A model generated the notes under the pieces. It made no database searches. It was not told the DNA's origin and saw nothing but the letters and a program-made list of their open reading frames with translations. The translations under genes and the position numbers were made by a program. A stretch of 44,643 nucleotides of DNA, taken from Nocardia amamiensis (GTDB lineage: Bacteria > Actinomycetota > Actinomycetes > Mycobacteriales > Mycobacteriaceae). The stretch lies in assembly GCF_015477605.1 (NCBI RefSeq), contig NZ_JADLQX010000044.1, forward strand, positions 1 through 44,643. Direction: 5' to 3'. Position 1 is the first letter of the stretch. Every line of letters begins with the position of its first letter. Below are positions 31,665 to 40,814 of this stretch, in pieces.

Positions 31665-32632
31665 GAGTTAGGATTTCCTTTCTTTACTGACGCACGACCA
31701 TCCGCGTATCAGTCCTGAAGGCCCGAAAGTAAAAGGCTGCGTTTCATATCGGGCCGTCTTCTATTTGTCGCCAACCGCAGGCGCGATCGAAACAGTCGGT
31801 ACCCGCGCAGAACGCAACCCAGCACGACATACACGACTTCCCCACCGCCCCCGGCGAATTGGCAGCCCTACACATCCCTGCACAGATGCGATATCACGTG
31901 ACCGAGGCCACTGCAATATTCGATCAGATGCTGAATGTTTGAACTACTAGCAGTCTTCGGCAGCAAGATGTGTGTGTCAACGCTGTTTTGGTACCCACTT
32001 TGTACACATTTTGTCGAATTGCACCCGCACCGTCCGCGCCGCCGACAGATCCCGGGAAAAGTCACCCACGCTGGGTACCTTTTTCATCGCAAATGGCCCA
32101 CGGTCGGGTAATCGCGTAGTACGAGCACGTTCTGCACTCACCGTCACCGAAGTAGCCGCATGCGGGTAGGCAAATCGCGCGACAGCGATCATCACTGGCG
32201 TACACCAGTAGCCGGACCGGCAGGAGCAGCGCGCGGCGTACCGCTACATCGGCGCGGCGTCGGAGGAGGATTCAGGTCTTGCTGGTGCCATCGGTGGGTC
32301 GGCCCGCCTACCGTCGGCGGCCGCTACAACCTAGTCGACGACCGTACGGACCTTTGGAGACTGCCATCACGCCACAAACAGATGGATCTGCACTCGGTGA
32401 AAGTGCGCTGCCATGATCGCGTAGACGACCGACGGCCGAGGCGAACGGCCGCCATGACGGCACAGTCACCCTGACGGCGCGACTGGCACGGAAGCCCGAA
32501 GAAGGCCCACTCGCATCTGCGGCCGTACCACGAATGCAACAACTTCGCAGACTTACCCTGCTCGCCATGCCGTTGCCAACGTCCATGGGTAGCGACGCTA
32601 GTCCGCGGTGATGAGATGGGCAGTGGACAATG
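31665..32632. other. Gene-free region between the accessory operon and the methyltransferase
   Basis: About 970 bp with no credible gene. It contains an inverted repeat GGCCCGA/TCGGGCC (31730-31755) just upstream of the micro-gene, an operator at 32062, an operator-like half site at about 31988 (TACCC-ACTTT) and a weak one at about 32095. Confidence 0.5.
32062..32078. promoter_or_regulatory. Palindromic operator, site 3
   Basis: CACCC-ACGCT-GGGTA followed by CCTTTTTC; spacer 5 bp. About 400 bp upstream of the accessory operon's first gene. Confidence 0.6.
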
Positions 32633-33475
32633 TCACGCCGTGCCGCAATGAACCAGGTGCGGTCCCGCATTCGATGCGGGAGCGTCTGTCGGGACACCGT
32701 AGAACGTGAGCAGCTCTGTCGCGGAGCGGTCTTCGACACGGCTGTAGCCGACGGACACCAAGCTGTCGCGGACTTCGTCCGAGGTGAAAAACGTAAGCCA
32801 CGGCTCGCCTGCCTCGGCGACTCGATTGGCGCGTGCTTGTAGCTGTGCGGCCGTAGGATCGTGCGGTGTCGCGGCGATAGGGTAGAAGTAGTCGAAGACC
32901 AGCTCAGACTTGCCGTGGCTGGCGATGTAACGGAGGGTACCGTCGACTGACGCTCGAGTCAGGTACACAGCAACGCCGAGCCAGACGTACACCGCGCTGC
33001 GATTGCTGTCCAGCCCTGCACCTGCCAATCCGGCTGCCAGCGTTGTATTCTCGAAATCAGCCGGAACGAAGGTTAGCGCGTCCGGGATCGCGATCCCGGC
33101 CTGTGACAGTCGACGCCGCTTCCACTCCTGGGTAGTTGGGTGATCAACTTCGTAAAATTGCACATTCGTGTTGGAATGGCGGTAGGCGGTGGTGTCAAGC
33201 CCCGCGCCAAGGATCACGACCTGATCCGTGCCCCGAACGATTGCGGCCGCGACGGTGTCATCGGCGAATCGACTGCGCGCTGCGATGAACAATCGCCGGT
33301 GACGAACCAGTTCTGGGTCGAGACCGTGGTCGACATAGGTTTCGGTCATGACGGACTCGCCGAGGATCGGTATGGCGAACGGATCGGTGAATACCCGTGG
33401 CTCCTCGGCAATCTGATGGTATGCACGTGCGTGCGCTACCGCCATGGCAGTTCTACTCGGTCGTCCGGCCTGCAT
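32633..33475 (-). CDS. SAM-dependent methyltransferase, TIGR00027/PPM1 family
   Basis: 280 residues. Signature blocks of the LCM/PPM1-like family abundant in Nocardia and Mycobacterium: TAMAVAHARAYHQIAEEPRV, FTDPFAIPIL, RSRFADDTVAAAIVRGTDQV, then SAM motif VVILGAGLDTTAYRH and FYEVDHPTTQEWKRR. C-terminal FTSDEVRDSLVSVGYSRVED fits the family. It probably O-methylates a small metabolite or lipid; substrates of this family are mostly unknown. The ATG at 33475 has only AAGG adjacent; the ATG at 33445 is an alternative. Stands alone on the minus strand. Confidence 0.85.
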   Translation of the reverse strand: MQAGRPSRTAMAVAHARAYHQIAEEPRVFTDPFAIPILGESVMTETYVDHGLDPELVRHRRLFIAARSRFADDTVAAAIVRGTDQVVILGAGLDTTAYRHSNTNVQFYEVDHPTTQEWKRRRLSQAGIAIPDALTFVPADFENTTLAAGLAGAGLDSNRSAVYVWLGVAVYLTRASVDGTLRYIASHGKSELVFDYFYPIAATPHDPTAAQLQARANRVAEAGEPWLTFFTSDEVRDSLVSVGYSRVEDRSATELLTFYGVPTDAPASNAGPHLVHCGTA

Positions 33476-33853
33476 CCTTACCCTCCCAGTGCTCGATGGC
33501 CTCGCAGCTCAGCTGTTATGACACAACCGATCCGTCCTGGCCCAGACAACCAGTAGCGCCGTCGGCGCCCGGTGCAGGGAGCGAGGTCGTCACACCAACT
33601 ACTTCGCGACGACCACTATCGTCCTCAGCTCAAGCGCCCAGCAACTTATCGACGCGGACCAGCGACACATTGCCATAGCCGTCGCCTCCACAGGAATAGA
33701 GAATTACCGACGGTTGTACCTACCTATTGCCGAGCACCGCCTTCATGGCTTCGCATAAACGGTCGTCGGCTGTAGTAATGGCACCGGCCGGCGGCGTGCA
33801 CCGATTGCGGGGCACTATTGCCTCACGCTCAGAGTTGCGGCCGCATAGGCTAC

Positions 33854-33877
33854 TACCTACAGAGTTACTTACCTATC
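33854..33877 (+). promoter_or_regulatory. 24-bp element with paired TACCTA, copy 1
   Basis: TACCTA-N2-GAG-N2-ACTTACCTA-N2; 18 of 24 bases are identical to the element at 37024-37047. The two hexamers are 16 bp apart start to start. It lies 230 bp upstream of the LuxR-type gene. Confidence 0.5.
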
Positions 33878-34091
33878 TTGACCGTTCGCGAGCGCTGCGC
33901 CAGTTCCCTGCCTGGCGCCAGTCGACAGTTCGCGCAGCAGACCCGGGCGTCGATCGGCATGACAAGGCGTCCGTATCGAGACGAGCGGCACCGCTATGAG
34001 CTGTTTCTGCTCGGGTGGTGACAGCTGTTGACGACCGCCAGCTTTCGAATGCCAGCAGCGCTATAAAGACCGACCATCCTTTTTCGGGCTG

Positions 34092-34097
34092 TATAGT
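34092..34097 (+). promoter_or_regulatory. -10 box of a leaderless promoter for the LuxR-type gene
   Basis: TATAGT ends 7 bases before the ATG at 34105, and no ribosome site precedes that ATG. This spacing is what leaderless actinobacterial transcripts show. No clear -35 hexamer is visible. Confidence 0.5.
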
Positions 34098-34104
34098 TCG
34101 GCGT

Positions 34105-36669
34105 ATGCATGAACCAGGGGCGGGGCGTGTGGGAGGTTTACCGGCGCCGACTCAGAACTTCGTCGGCCGCAGTCGTGAGCTGGAGGAGCTCAATGACCTA
34201 CTGCTGAGCACGCGGTTGATAACCCTGACCGGGCCGGGCGGTATCGGGAAAACTCGCTTGGCGGCGGAGGCGATCCGACGTGTCAAAGCCAACAACAGCG
34301 GCGTTCGCGTGCACTGGGTTCGGCTGGCGCGGCTGCCGGCCGGCTCGGATCATGCCGCAGTGGAACGGGAGACCACCCGAGTAGTAATCGAAGCCGACTT
34401 CTCCCAACGCTCCGGGTGGGAAGCTCTGCTCGACACTCTGACCAGAGTCGATGATGCAGGCCACCCGCCGCGCACCATCGTGGTATTCGACAACTGCGAA
34501 CACGTGCTCGACCCTCTCCTGCAGTTCGTCACCGATCTCCTCGATGCGGTCCCGGACCTGACCGTCCTGACGACCAGCCGGACCCATCTTGGCTGGATCG
34601 ATGAGCACGTGAAGAACGTTCCACCGCTTACCAAGGAACAAGCTCTGGCTCTGTTCCAGCAGCGCGTCGAACTCACCGGCCACGAGGTCACTGGCGAGGA
34701 CGAAGTCCAGATCGCCGCGGAAATCTGCCGGCATGTCCATCACCACCCTCTCTATATTCAGTTGGCCGCCGCGCGGCGGCGATACCAGTCGCTGGCAGGT
34801 ATTCGAGATGAACTCAGCGGCCGAGCAGACGACCAGCGGATGCACTGGTCGACCGGGCCCCGCTCGGGAGTCGATCCCCGGCACAGGAGGGTCACCCATG
34901 TCATCCGCTGGTCGTACGAATTGTGCTCCGACCAGGAACGACTCCTGTTCGACCGCCTGTCGGTCTTCGCCGCGGGGTACGACACCAATCCCGACGACAA
35001 CGCCGCGAGCACCGCCGCCGCAGAGGTAGGGGCCGACCTCGCCGCGATCCAAGCCGTCTGCGGCGACGATGCAGACGACTGCGACGACAGCCAGGCGCGT
35101 ACGGCTTTGCCCCGGGCTGAGATCCAGCACGTGCTCGAGCGGCTCGTCGATCAATCGCTGGTGACCGTCCACATCACCACATCAACCGTACGGTACAGCC
35201 TGCTGGAGAGTCTGCGGATGTTCGCGTGGCAACAGCTCTGCGGACGCACGAGCGACGGGGTCGATCAATCGGTCTGCCTTGCTCACCGGCATCTGCGCTA
35301 CTACCGAGACCGAGTCACCGACGCCGCCGCCCGCTGGTTCAGTCCGGACGAACGAGACCTGGTGGACTGGGCCAGGGCATCCTGGGACAACATCCTCACC
35401 GCTATCGAGACCTCCCTGACGTCGCCCAGCACGGCGGAGGCGGGTCTGGAAATCTGTATGGGACTGATCGCCCTTCGCGTCCCCTTCGTGCGAGGGAGGA
35501 TGCAAGATATCCGCCGCTGGACCGAGCGGTGTCTGGCCGCCACCGAGGCGGCAACCCCGCAACCTACCGCACTGCAGGTCGCTGCCAGGTCGACGACCGC
35601 GTGGATGGCCGTGCGCCAAGGACAATCCGACGACGCCAACCGCATGCTTGAGGACTGCGTCGCCGCATTCTTCCCCGATGCCGACCGCGCCGGCTGGCGA
35701 GACAAGCCGGAAACCGACTTCGGTTTTCCCCCGCAGCTGGAACTGGCTATCGGCACTGAGAAGTTCATGCACAACCGCGATCCCAGAGCGGTCACTGTGC
35801 TCGAGCGGGCCCGTGACAAGTTTCATGACCTCGGCAATCCCGGCGGAGAAATGATGGCCGGCATGTTCGCTGGCTTCGCGGCGGGCCTTCTGGGATCACC
35901 ACAACAGGCGCACGAGATATCCGAGCGCTGCCTCGAACACGCCAGAGCATCGGACGCGGAGTGGGCGGCCTCCTGGGCTGAGCTGAGCCGGGCAGTCGTT
36001 CTGATCGAGCACGGCGATCCCAAAGAGGCGTTGGATCTCCTGCGTCACGCGATGAGCCATCAGCTGCTAGTTCGTGATCAGTGGGGCGCGGCATGGGCGG
36101 TTGAGTTGTGGATCTGGGCGTTGGCAGCCCTCATCACTACCCACAGCAGCGACCACCACCGGAATCGGGCTGCGGCAGTGAAAATCGCCTACCTTGTCGG
36201 AGGTGTGAGTGCCGTGCGAGCCCGCCTGGGCGTCGACATCGCGTCGATGGGCACGTTCGCTGACCAATCGCGCCGAGCTGCGGCCGTCGCCCGCAAAGAA
36301 CTCGGCAGTGCGGCCTACACAGCTGCCGAAAAACGCGGTGCCCAACTCAGCTCCGCGGGCAACGAGGTGCACCGTCTCGCTCTCGGAGAGCTGATCATGG
36401 ACTCTGCGCCACCCCCTGCACCCGAGACCCCCTGGCACACCCTATCGAAGCCCCAACTCGAGATCGCAATCTTGGTCGCGGCCGGGTACACGAATAGAGC
36501 AATAGCCGAGCTTCGAGGGGTATCCCGGCGAACGATCGACGCGCAAGTCGCGGCCATATTCTCGAAGCTGCGAATCTCGTCGCGCAGGGACGTAGTGGCG
36601 AAGATTCCTGCGCATCACATGCCTGAAGTCGAGGCCGCGGCACGAAAACGACCAGAGTTGCCCACCTAG
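34105..36669 (+). CDS. STAND-type ATPase / LuxR-family transcriptional regulator
   Basis: 854 residues from the ATG at 34105 (leaderless context; the frame is open from 34015). NB-ARC-like ATPase first: FVGRSRELEELNDLLLSTRL, Walker A LTGPGGIGKTRLAAEA (about 40-55), Walker B TIVVFDNCEHVLD, then TVLTTSRTHLGW sensor-type block. A middle region of helical repeats (TPR-like, about 400-740) would sense a ligand. The C-terminal LuxR HTH is intact: LSKPQLEIAILVAAGYTNRA, then IAELRGVSRRTIDAQVAAIF, about 785-835. Such large regulators switch on neighbouring metabolic genes on ATP and inducer binding; the FAD monooxygenase downstream is the obvious target. Confidence 0.88.
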   Translation: MHEPGAGRVGGLPAPTQNFVGRSRELEELNDLLLSTRLITLTGPGGIGKTRLAAEAIRRVKANNSGVRVHWVRLARLPAGSDHAAVERETTRVVIEADFSQRSGWEALLDTLTRVDDAGHPPRTIVVFDNCEHVLDPLLQFVTDLLDAVPDLTVLTTSRTHLGWIDEHVKNVPPLTKEQALALFQQRVELTGHEVTGEDEVQIAAEICRHVHHHPLYIQLAAARRRYQSLAGIRDELSGRADDQRMHWSTGPRSGVDPRHRRVTHVIRWSYELCSDQERLLFDRLSVFAAGYDTNPDDNAASTAAAEVGADLAAIQAVCGDDADDCDDSQARTALPRAEIQHVLERLVDQSLVTVHITTSTVRYSLLESLRMFAWQQLCGRTSDGVDQSVCLAHRHLRYYRDRVTDAAARWFSPDERDLVDWARASWDNILTAIETSLTSPSTAEAGLEICMGLIALRVPFVRGRMQDIRRWTERCLAATEAATPQPTALQVAARSTTAWMAVRQGQSDDANRMLEDCVAAFFPDADRAGWRDKPETDFGFPPQLELAIGTEKFMHNRDPRAVTVLERARDKFHDLGNPGGEMMAGMFAGFAAGLLGSPQQAHEISERCLEHARASDAEWAASWAELSRAVVLIEHGDPKEALDLLRHAMSHQLLVRDQWGAAWAVELWIWALAALITTHSSDHHRNRAAAVKIAYLVGGVSAVRARLGVDIASMGTFADQSRRAAAVARKELGSAAYTAAEKRGAQLSSAGNEVHRLALGELIMDSAPPPAPETPWHTLSKPQLEIAILVAAGYTNRAIAELRGVSRRTIDAQVAAIFSKLRISSRRDVVAKIPAHHMPEVEAAARKRPELPT

Positions 36670-37227
36670 AATCGTCAGCGCTGCAACGCATCACTGTAGG
36701 CGCTCGGAGAACCGCGATCGCCCGCTTCGGCTGCGATCAGAACTGCATCTGTCTGTCCAGCCATCACAGGTCGCTGCATCACCACCCACAGCAACCGCAG
36801 CCGCCTCCACCGACTCGGCAACACCGTGGGAGTCGGCATGTCCCTGTTCGACGCACGGTGGTCACCTCGTCATCACTCTTCACCTGCTCTGCTGTCATAG
36901 CCACACCCGAGGTCAGTCGTCACGAACCGGCAGTAGCGCACTTCGCCCGTGTGCGTCGTCATCGGAACCGCGGACGTGTTCGTCTCGCTGAAACCGCAGT
37001 TCTCGAAGTGCCCGACCATGCGATGTAGGTAAGTGGCTCGATAGGTACCTGCCGGTAATTTCGTATTCCATTCCCATTGGTTCCATGTGAGAGTCGTGCC
37101 CGGCGACCATGGTCTCACGAACGAGGTCTAATGCAATAGCGGCTCTCTTGTGACGGATAGGCGACGTCCGATACCGGTGAGCGGTCCATTGTCACTGGGC
37201 GCCACAGGTACCGCACGAAGGATTACC
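36670..37227. other. Intergenic region upstream of the FAD monooxygenase, with a doubtful antisense ORF
   Basis: About 560 bp. A minus-strand frame at 36873-37118 would give 81 residues with aromatic and Cys-rich content (GTTLTWNQWEWNTKLPAGTY at its start); it has no ribosome site and is only weakly credible. The second copy of the TACCTA element lies inside that frame. Confidence 0.4.
37024..37047 (-). promoter_or_regulatory. 24-bp element with paired TACCTA, copy 2 (inverted)
   Basis: On the plus strand it reads with two TAGGTA hexamers at 37026-37031 and 37042-37047, again 16 bp apart. It is about 180 bp upstream of the monooxygenase ATG. Confidence 0.5.
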
Positions 37228-38919
37228 ATGTCACAAGGCCTTGTTTCGCGTGATTCAATTCTCATCGTCGGCGCTGGCCCCGCGGGTTTGACCCTTGCCT
37301 ACGAGCTGGTGCGCTGGGGGCTGTCGTGCCGTGTGATCGACCGAAAGCCTGGTCCTGCCACGACATCGAGGTCGTTTACGGTCCATATTCGCACACTGGA
37401 AGGGTACGACAGGGCGGGCATCGTCGCTCCCCTGGTCGATCTGGGCATTTGGTGCGGTGGCATGGTCTTCCACTTCCAGGGAGACCAGGAGGCGGAGCGG
37501 CTTGGCTTCGAGCAATTGAGTGACCGGTTTCCCGGCATCCTCCTCCTCGAGCAAGACCGTTTGGAATCCGTGCTGCGTGACCGACTTGCTTCGCGCGGTG
37601 TTGCCGTGGAATGGGACACCGAACTCCGCTCGCTTACCGGTAGCGACGCCGGTCACATCACCGCGACCCTTGTCCATTCAAATGCCGACGATGATGAAGT
37701 CGAGATCGTTCATCCTGACTGGCTAGTGGGATGCGACGGAGTACGAAGCACCGTCCGCACCCTCCTCGGGCTGGATTTCGAAGGCGACGAGTACAGCGGC
37801 AGCATGACGATGATGGACGTCCCGGTGTACGGCCTGCCGCACGAAGACACAGACATCCATTACGACGTCCATGTGGGAGAAATGCTGCTTATGGCGCAGC
37901 TTCCCACCGACGCGCAGCTTCCCACCAACTATCGGGTGCTGATCCACGACCCCACGCCCACTCGCAAGACGAAACCCGATCTCAAGGCCGCTCGCGCAGA
38001 ATTTCAGGAGGCGGTAGACAGACACTTTGACGGCGCAGTCGTACTCGGTGAGCCGAAATGGAGTACCGTCTTCGAGATCTGGCGGCGGGTGAGCTCCGGC
38101 TACCGCGTCGGCAATGTCTTTCTGTGCGGCGACGCCGCCCACGTTCACTCCCCCGCCGGTGGCCAAGGCATGAACGCAGCCATCCAGGACGCGCTGAACC
38201 TCGGCTACAAGCTCGCAGGCGCAGCCACGGGGCAGGCTCCGGACGAGGTGCTGAATACCTACGAGTTGGAGCGGAGGCCGGTCGCCGAACAGGTGATCGA
38301 CGGCACCCATAGGCTGCACAGCATCATGATGGCGCACGGCGAATCCATGGACGCCCGCCGCACGATCATCCGAGCGCGAGGCTTCAAGGAAGCAGCCGCC
38401 AAGCAGATTTCGGGACTGTCGTATACGTACCGCGAAGTCATCGCCCAGCCGCCCGGCCTCACACCGCTCGACGGCCTCAGAGCGGGAGACCGCGCCCCTG
38501 ACGTGGCCATCACTCCGACGCTGTCGCTACACGACCAGTTGCGCTACCCCGGCTACACACTGCTGGTTCTTCAACGAGATCCGCAGTCCAGGCTAGCCGC
38601 GTGGGCCGCACACGCTGCGCAGACCTACGGTCGACGAATGCAAGTGATGGTCATCACTTCTTCAGAGGCCGGCGCGGCCGCGTCGACTGGTGCCGTGGTT
38701 GCCGAAAGCAACGATGTCCTCGACCTGTACGGCGATTCCACTACCGATTCGTTGTGCTTGGTGCGCCCCGACGGACACATCGGCCTACGGTGCGGCGGAA
38801 GCGACAAGTCCGCACTACTGGCGATGCTGGAGACAGTGCTCACGGTCTCCCACGACCCAGACGAGATCCGCATTCGCTCCCAGACACCGCTCGTCGGTCA
38901 CGGCACCGAGGACATCTGA
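37228..38919 (+). CDS. Class A FAD-dependent aromatic monooxygenase
   Basis: 563 residues from the ATG at 37228 (CGAAGGATTACC before it). FAD-binding ILIVGAGPAGLTLAYELVRW at the start, the DG motif WLVGCDGVRSTVRTLLGLDF (about 168-188), and GDAAHVHSPAGGQGMNAAIQ with DALNLGYKLAG at about 307-340, all in the p-hydroxybenzoate-hydroxylase order. The last ~150 residues (LRAGDRAPDVAITPTLSLHD onward) are the thioredoxin-like domain of phenol-hydroxylase/MhpA-type members. It hydroxylates an aromatic or polyketide substrate, possibly a drug; Nocardia rifampicin monooxygenase is a relative, but this protein is longer and no substrate can be named. Confidence 0.88.
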   Translation: MSQGLVSRDSILIVGAGPAGLTLAYELVRWGLSCRVIDRKPGPATTSRSFTVHIRTLEGYDRAGIVAPLVDLGIWCGGMVFHFQGDQEAERLGFEQLSDRFPGILLLEQDRLESVLRDRLASRGVAVEWDTELRSLTGSDAGHITATLVHSNADDDEVEIVHPDWLVGCDGVRSTVRTLLGLDFEGDEYSGSMTMMDVPVYGLPHEDTDIHYDVHVGEMLLMAQLPTDAQLPTNYRVLIHDPTPTRKTKPDLKAARAEFQEAVDRHFDGAVVLGEPKWSTVFEIWRRVSSGYRVGNVFLCGDAAHVHSPAGGQGMNAAIQDALNLGYKLAGAATGQAPDEVLNTYELERRPVAEQVIDGTHRLHSIMMAHGESMDARRTIIRARGFKEAAAKQISGLSYTYREVIAQPPGLTPLDGLRAGDRAPDVAITPTLSLHDQLRYPGYTLLVLQRDPQSRLAAWAAHAAQTYGRRMQVMVITSSEAGAAASTGAVVAESNDVLDLYGDSTTDSLCLVRPDGHIGLRCGGSDKSALLAMLETVLTVSHDPDEIRIRSQTPLVGHGTEDI

Positions 38920-39347
38920 CAGATCGGCCATGACGACTATCGCAACCCTCGACTGTCCAACAGCGGCCCCGCAGCGTCGCTGCGGGCATTCCGCAGCTGG
39001 CACATGCGACCACGGAGGCGTCACCAGAGCAGTGCGCAGCGGCTCGACCTCGTCACGAAACGACTACCGACCGTCGTCACATAGTCGCCCGAACCGAAGT
39101 CGGCGCGTTCTCTGTCCTCGATTGTGCGGACCAGAGCGGGGGTTGACGACGTCAAGAGGTCCCGGGTCGCGGAGCGGCCACAGACAGCAGCGAGTTGGTC
39201 GACGATCGGGTCGGAAGCGAGTTCCATTGGCTTGCAGCCTCTTACGGCAACTCCGGCACAGTCCGGGTACTGCTGATGACAATTCGGTCGCCTCTGGACC
39301 ACCACAGGACATTTCGAGGGCAGCGCCACAGAAGGACGAGGGCAGCG
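38920..39347. other. Intergenic region between the monooxygenase and the XRE regulator
   Basis: About 430 bp with a terminator-like hairpin at its left end. The open frames through it are Arg/Ser-rich shadows. No operator of the palindromic family is visible here. Confidence 0.4.
38968..38986 (+). terminator. GC hairpin after the FAD monooxygenase
   Basis: CCCGCAGCG-T-CGCTGCGGG, a perfect palindrome 49 bp past the stop; folded it gives a 7-bp stem with a 5-base loop. It is followed by CATT, not a T-run. Confidence 0.55.
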
Positions 39348-40262
39348 ATGAGGAAGTTGGTCGAGCGAATACAGCCACTCGGCACCGGTCCGAACCCGTC
39401 GACGCTCGGTGAATACATCAACTGGTGCCGATTGACCAGCGTCGTGCCCGAGAAGGTCCGACATCTCTCGCCCCGCGGCAACGAACAGGGACTCACCTTG
39501 ACACAGCTGGGCGCACTGCTCGATTCGTCTCTCAACACAGTTCAAAAGTGGATCAGGGACGAACGGACACCCTCCGACACCTATGTTGAGCTGCTCATCG
39601 AGCAATTGCAGGTGCCGTGGTACATCGCGGAGGTCATGAGGGGCTTGGTGACCCCTGACCTGTATCCGGCCTCCACCGAAGAATGGCCCGAGGTCACCGA
39701 CGACGACATCTCCTACCTCGAAAACTTCAAAGGTCCCGCGTGCTTCCAAGGGGCGCTGTACGATATCCCAGCCGGTGGCGCAAACGAGCTGTGGGGGCAG
39801 GTGTTTCCGATGCTGCGGCCAGCACCCAGAGGCTCTGGACGCGCAGTAAACATTATCGATGTGATGCTCAACGATCCCGACTCCGAAAGAATCAGAAACC
39901 GCTTCGAGCGCGTGCAGGTTCTACTCTTCGGCGTGCGTGTATGCCGCCCATTCGCCGACCCCGCGCGTTTCGCCGAAATCTACGCGGCCTGCGCGAAATC
40001 ACCACATTTCGAACGACTCTGGAAAAACGACCCACCGCCGGAGATCGTCAACGATACAACCGTCGGTATCTACAATGCCACAACAGGCCAAGACGACATC
40101 TACGAAACGCGGCAAACCGACCCCCACTTCCCGCCAAGCCACCTCAAGACGTACTCACTGTACCCGCCCACGCCGCGTGTACAGGTCCACCTGCCCGACA
40201 ATGCTGACTCGCGCTTGACGGCGCCCATCATTGAAATCGGAAAAAGGACCCACTCCGGGTGA
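39348..40262 (+). CDS. XRE-family regulator with MmyB-like C-terminal domain
   Basis: 304 residues from the ATG at 39348 (GAAGGACGAGG upstream). The HTH lies at about 35-85: GLTLTQLGALLDSSLNTVQK, then WIRDERTPSDTYVELLIEQL. The following domain starts VTDDDISYLENFKGPACFQG and contains FERVQVLLFGVRVCRPFADP; it resembles the ligand-binding half of MmyB-type regulators and the separate 91-residue protein at 21225. Its last codons are themselves part of a palindromic operator (40246-40262), and three more operators follow within 560 bp, so autoregulation and control of the recombinase genes are plausible. Confidence 0.75.
   Translation: MRKLVERIQPLGTGPNPSTLGEYINWCRLTSVVPEKVRHLSPRGNEQGLTLTQLGALLDSSLNTVQKWIRDERTPSDTYVELLIEQLQVPWYIAEVMRGLVTPDLYPASTEEWPEVTDDDISYLENFKGPACFQGALYDIPAGGANELWGQVFPMLRPAPRGSGRAVNIIDVMLNDPDSERIRNRFERVQVLLFGVRVCRPFADPARFAEIYAACAKSPHFERLWKNDPPPEIVNDTTVGIYNATTGQDDIYETRQTDPHFPPSHLKTYSLYPPTPRVQVHLPDNADSRLTAPIIEIGKRTHSG
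40246..40262. promoter_or_regulatory. Palindromic operator, site 4 (overlaps the XRE stop codon)
   Basis: GACCC-ACTCC-GGGTG with the T-rich flank on the other strand (GAAAAAG on the plus strand just before it). Inverted relative to sites 1, 3 and 6. Confidence 0.5.
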
Positions 40263-40677
40263 CCGTTCGCGGAATGCGGCGAAAGTGTCGATCCTGCACA
40301 TATCTACGCTCGCTTAGTCGACCGCTTGCCAGTTGAGCCCCCTGAGGAGAACGACAGAGCTTCTGCGCTTCGACGCAACACACCGGGGCTTAAGATGCGC
40401 ACGCGCCACCAGGATCGGTGAGCCTCGCATCGACCGGCATGGATTTGCGTCTACACACGAGAAGGCAGCCAATTGGTCCGCAATTACCGGCACCGCAGGA
40501 TTGCGACTTCACAAGCACGAGGGACAAGCGCGGCTTCTATAAAATCCGCAAACTGAAGCGCTCTTCATGGAACGACAGTTTGATCCCGACGAACTCCTAC
40601 CGAACCCAGGCGACCGAGGATTCGCATTGCCTGCGGCCTGCGATATCATCAGTTCGATATCACTGGCTGTGAAAGGG

Positions 40678-40694
40678 TACCCAGCGTGGGTGTC
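40678..40694. promoter_or_regulatory. Palindromic operator, site 5
   Basis: TACCC-AGCGT-GGGTG followed by TCTTTCTTTG; spacer 5 bp. Confidence 0.6.
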
Positions 40695-40770
40695 TTTCTT
40701 TGATCGGCTTCGCTGACCTAGCCGCACCGGGCTGATCTGACGTAGTGGATTGGTTAGATCGATGGGATTG

Positions 40771-40789
40771 TACACCCAGCCTGGGTGTA
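40771..40789. promoter_or_regulatory. Palindromic operator, site 6 (best copy)
   Basis: TACACCC-AGCCT-GGGTGTA, perfect 7-bp arms, followed by TTTTG. Confidence 0.7.
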
Positions 40790-40801
40790 TTTTGAAAAGA
40801 T

Positions 40802-40814
40802 CACCCACGGTGTA
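40802..40814. promoter_or_regulatory. Operator half site, site 7
   Basis: CACCC-ACG-GTGTA, with the left arm intact and a shortened right arm, about 31 bp from site 6 start to start. Confidence 0.4.

Larger units (their letters stand above)
33476..34104. other. Gene-free divergent region between methyltransferase and LuxR regulator
   Basis: About 630 bp; open frames here have no coding bias. It is notable for clustered TACCTA hexamers: 33717-33726 (two overlapping), 33854-33859 and 33870-33875. Confidence 0.5.

Noticed and set aside
32664..32680. CCCGCAT-TCG-ATGCGGG hairpin as terminator of the methyltransferase
   Set aside because: It lies inside the last codons of the gene rather than behind the stop and has no T-run; 7-bp palindromes are common at this GC content.
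36873..37118. 81-residue Cys-containing minus-strand ORF
   Set aside because: No ribosome site, no neighbour in the same direction, and it covers the repeated TACCTA element. Mentioned in the intergenic entry but not called as a gene.
38690..39412. 240-codon plus-strand ORF between the monooxygenase and the XRE gene
   Set aside because: It overlaps the 3' end of the monooxygenase and the start of the XRE gene in a different frame, and its Arg/Ser/Pro-rich product is typical of a shadow frame.
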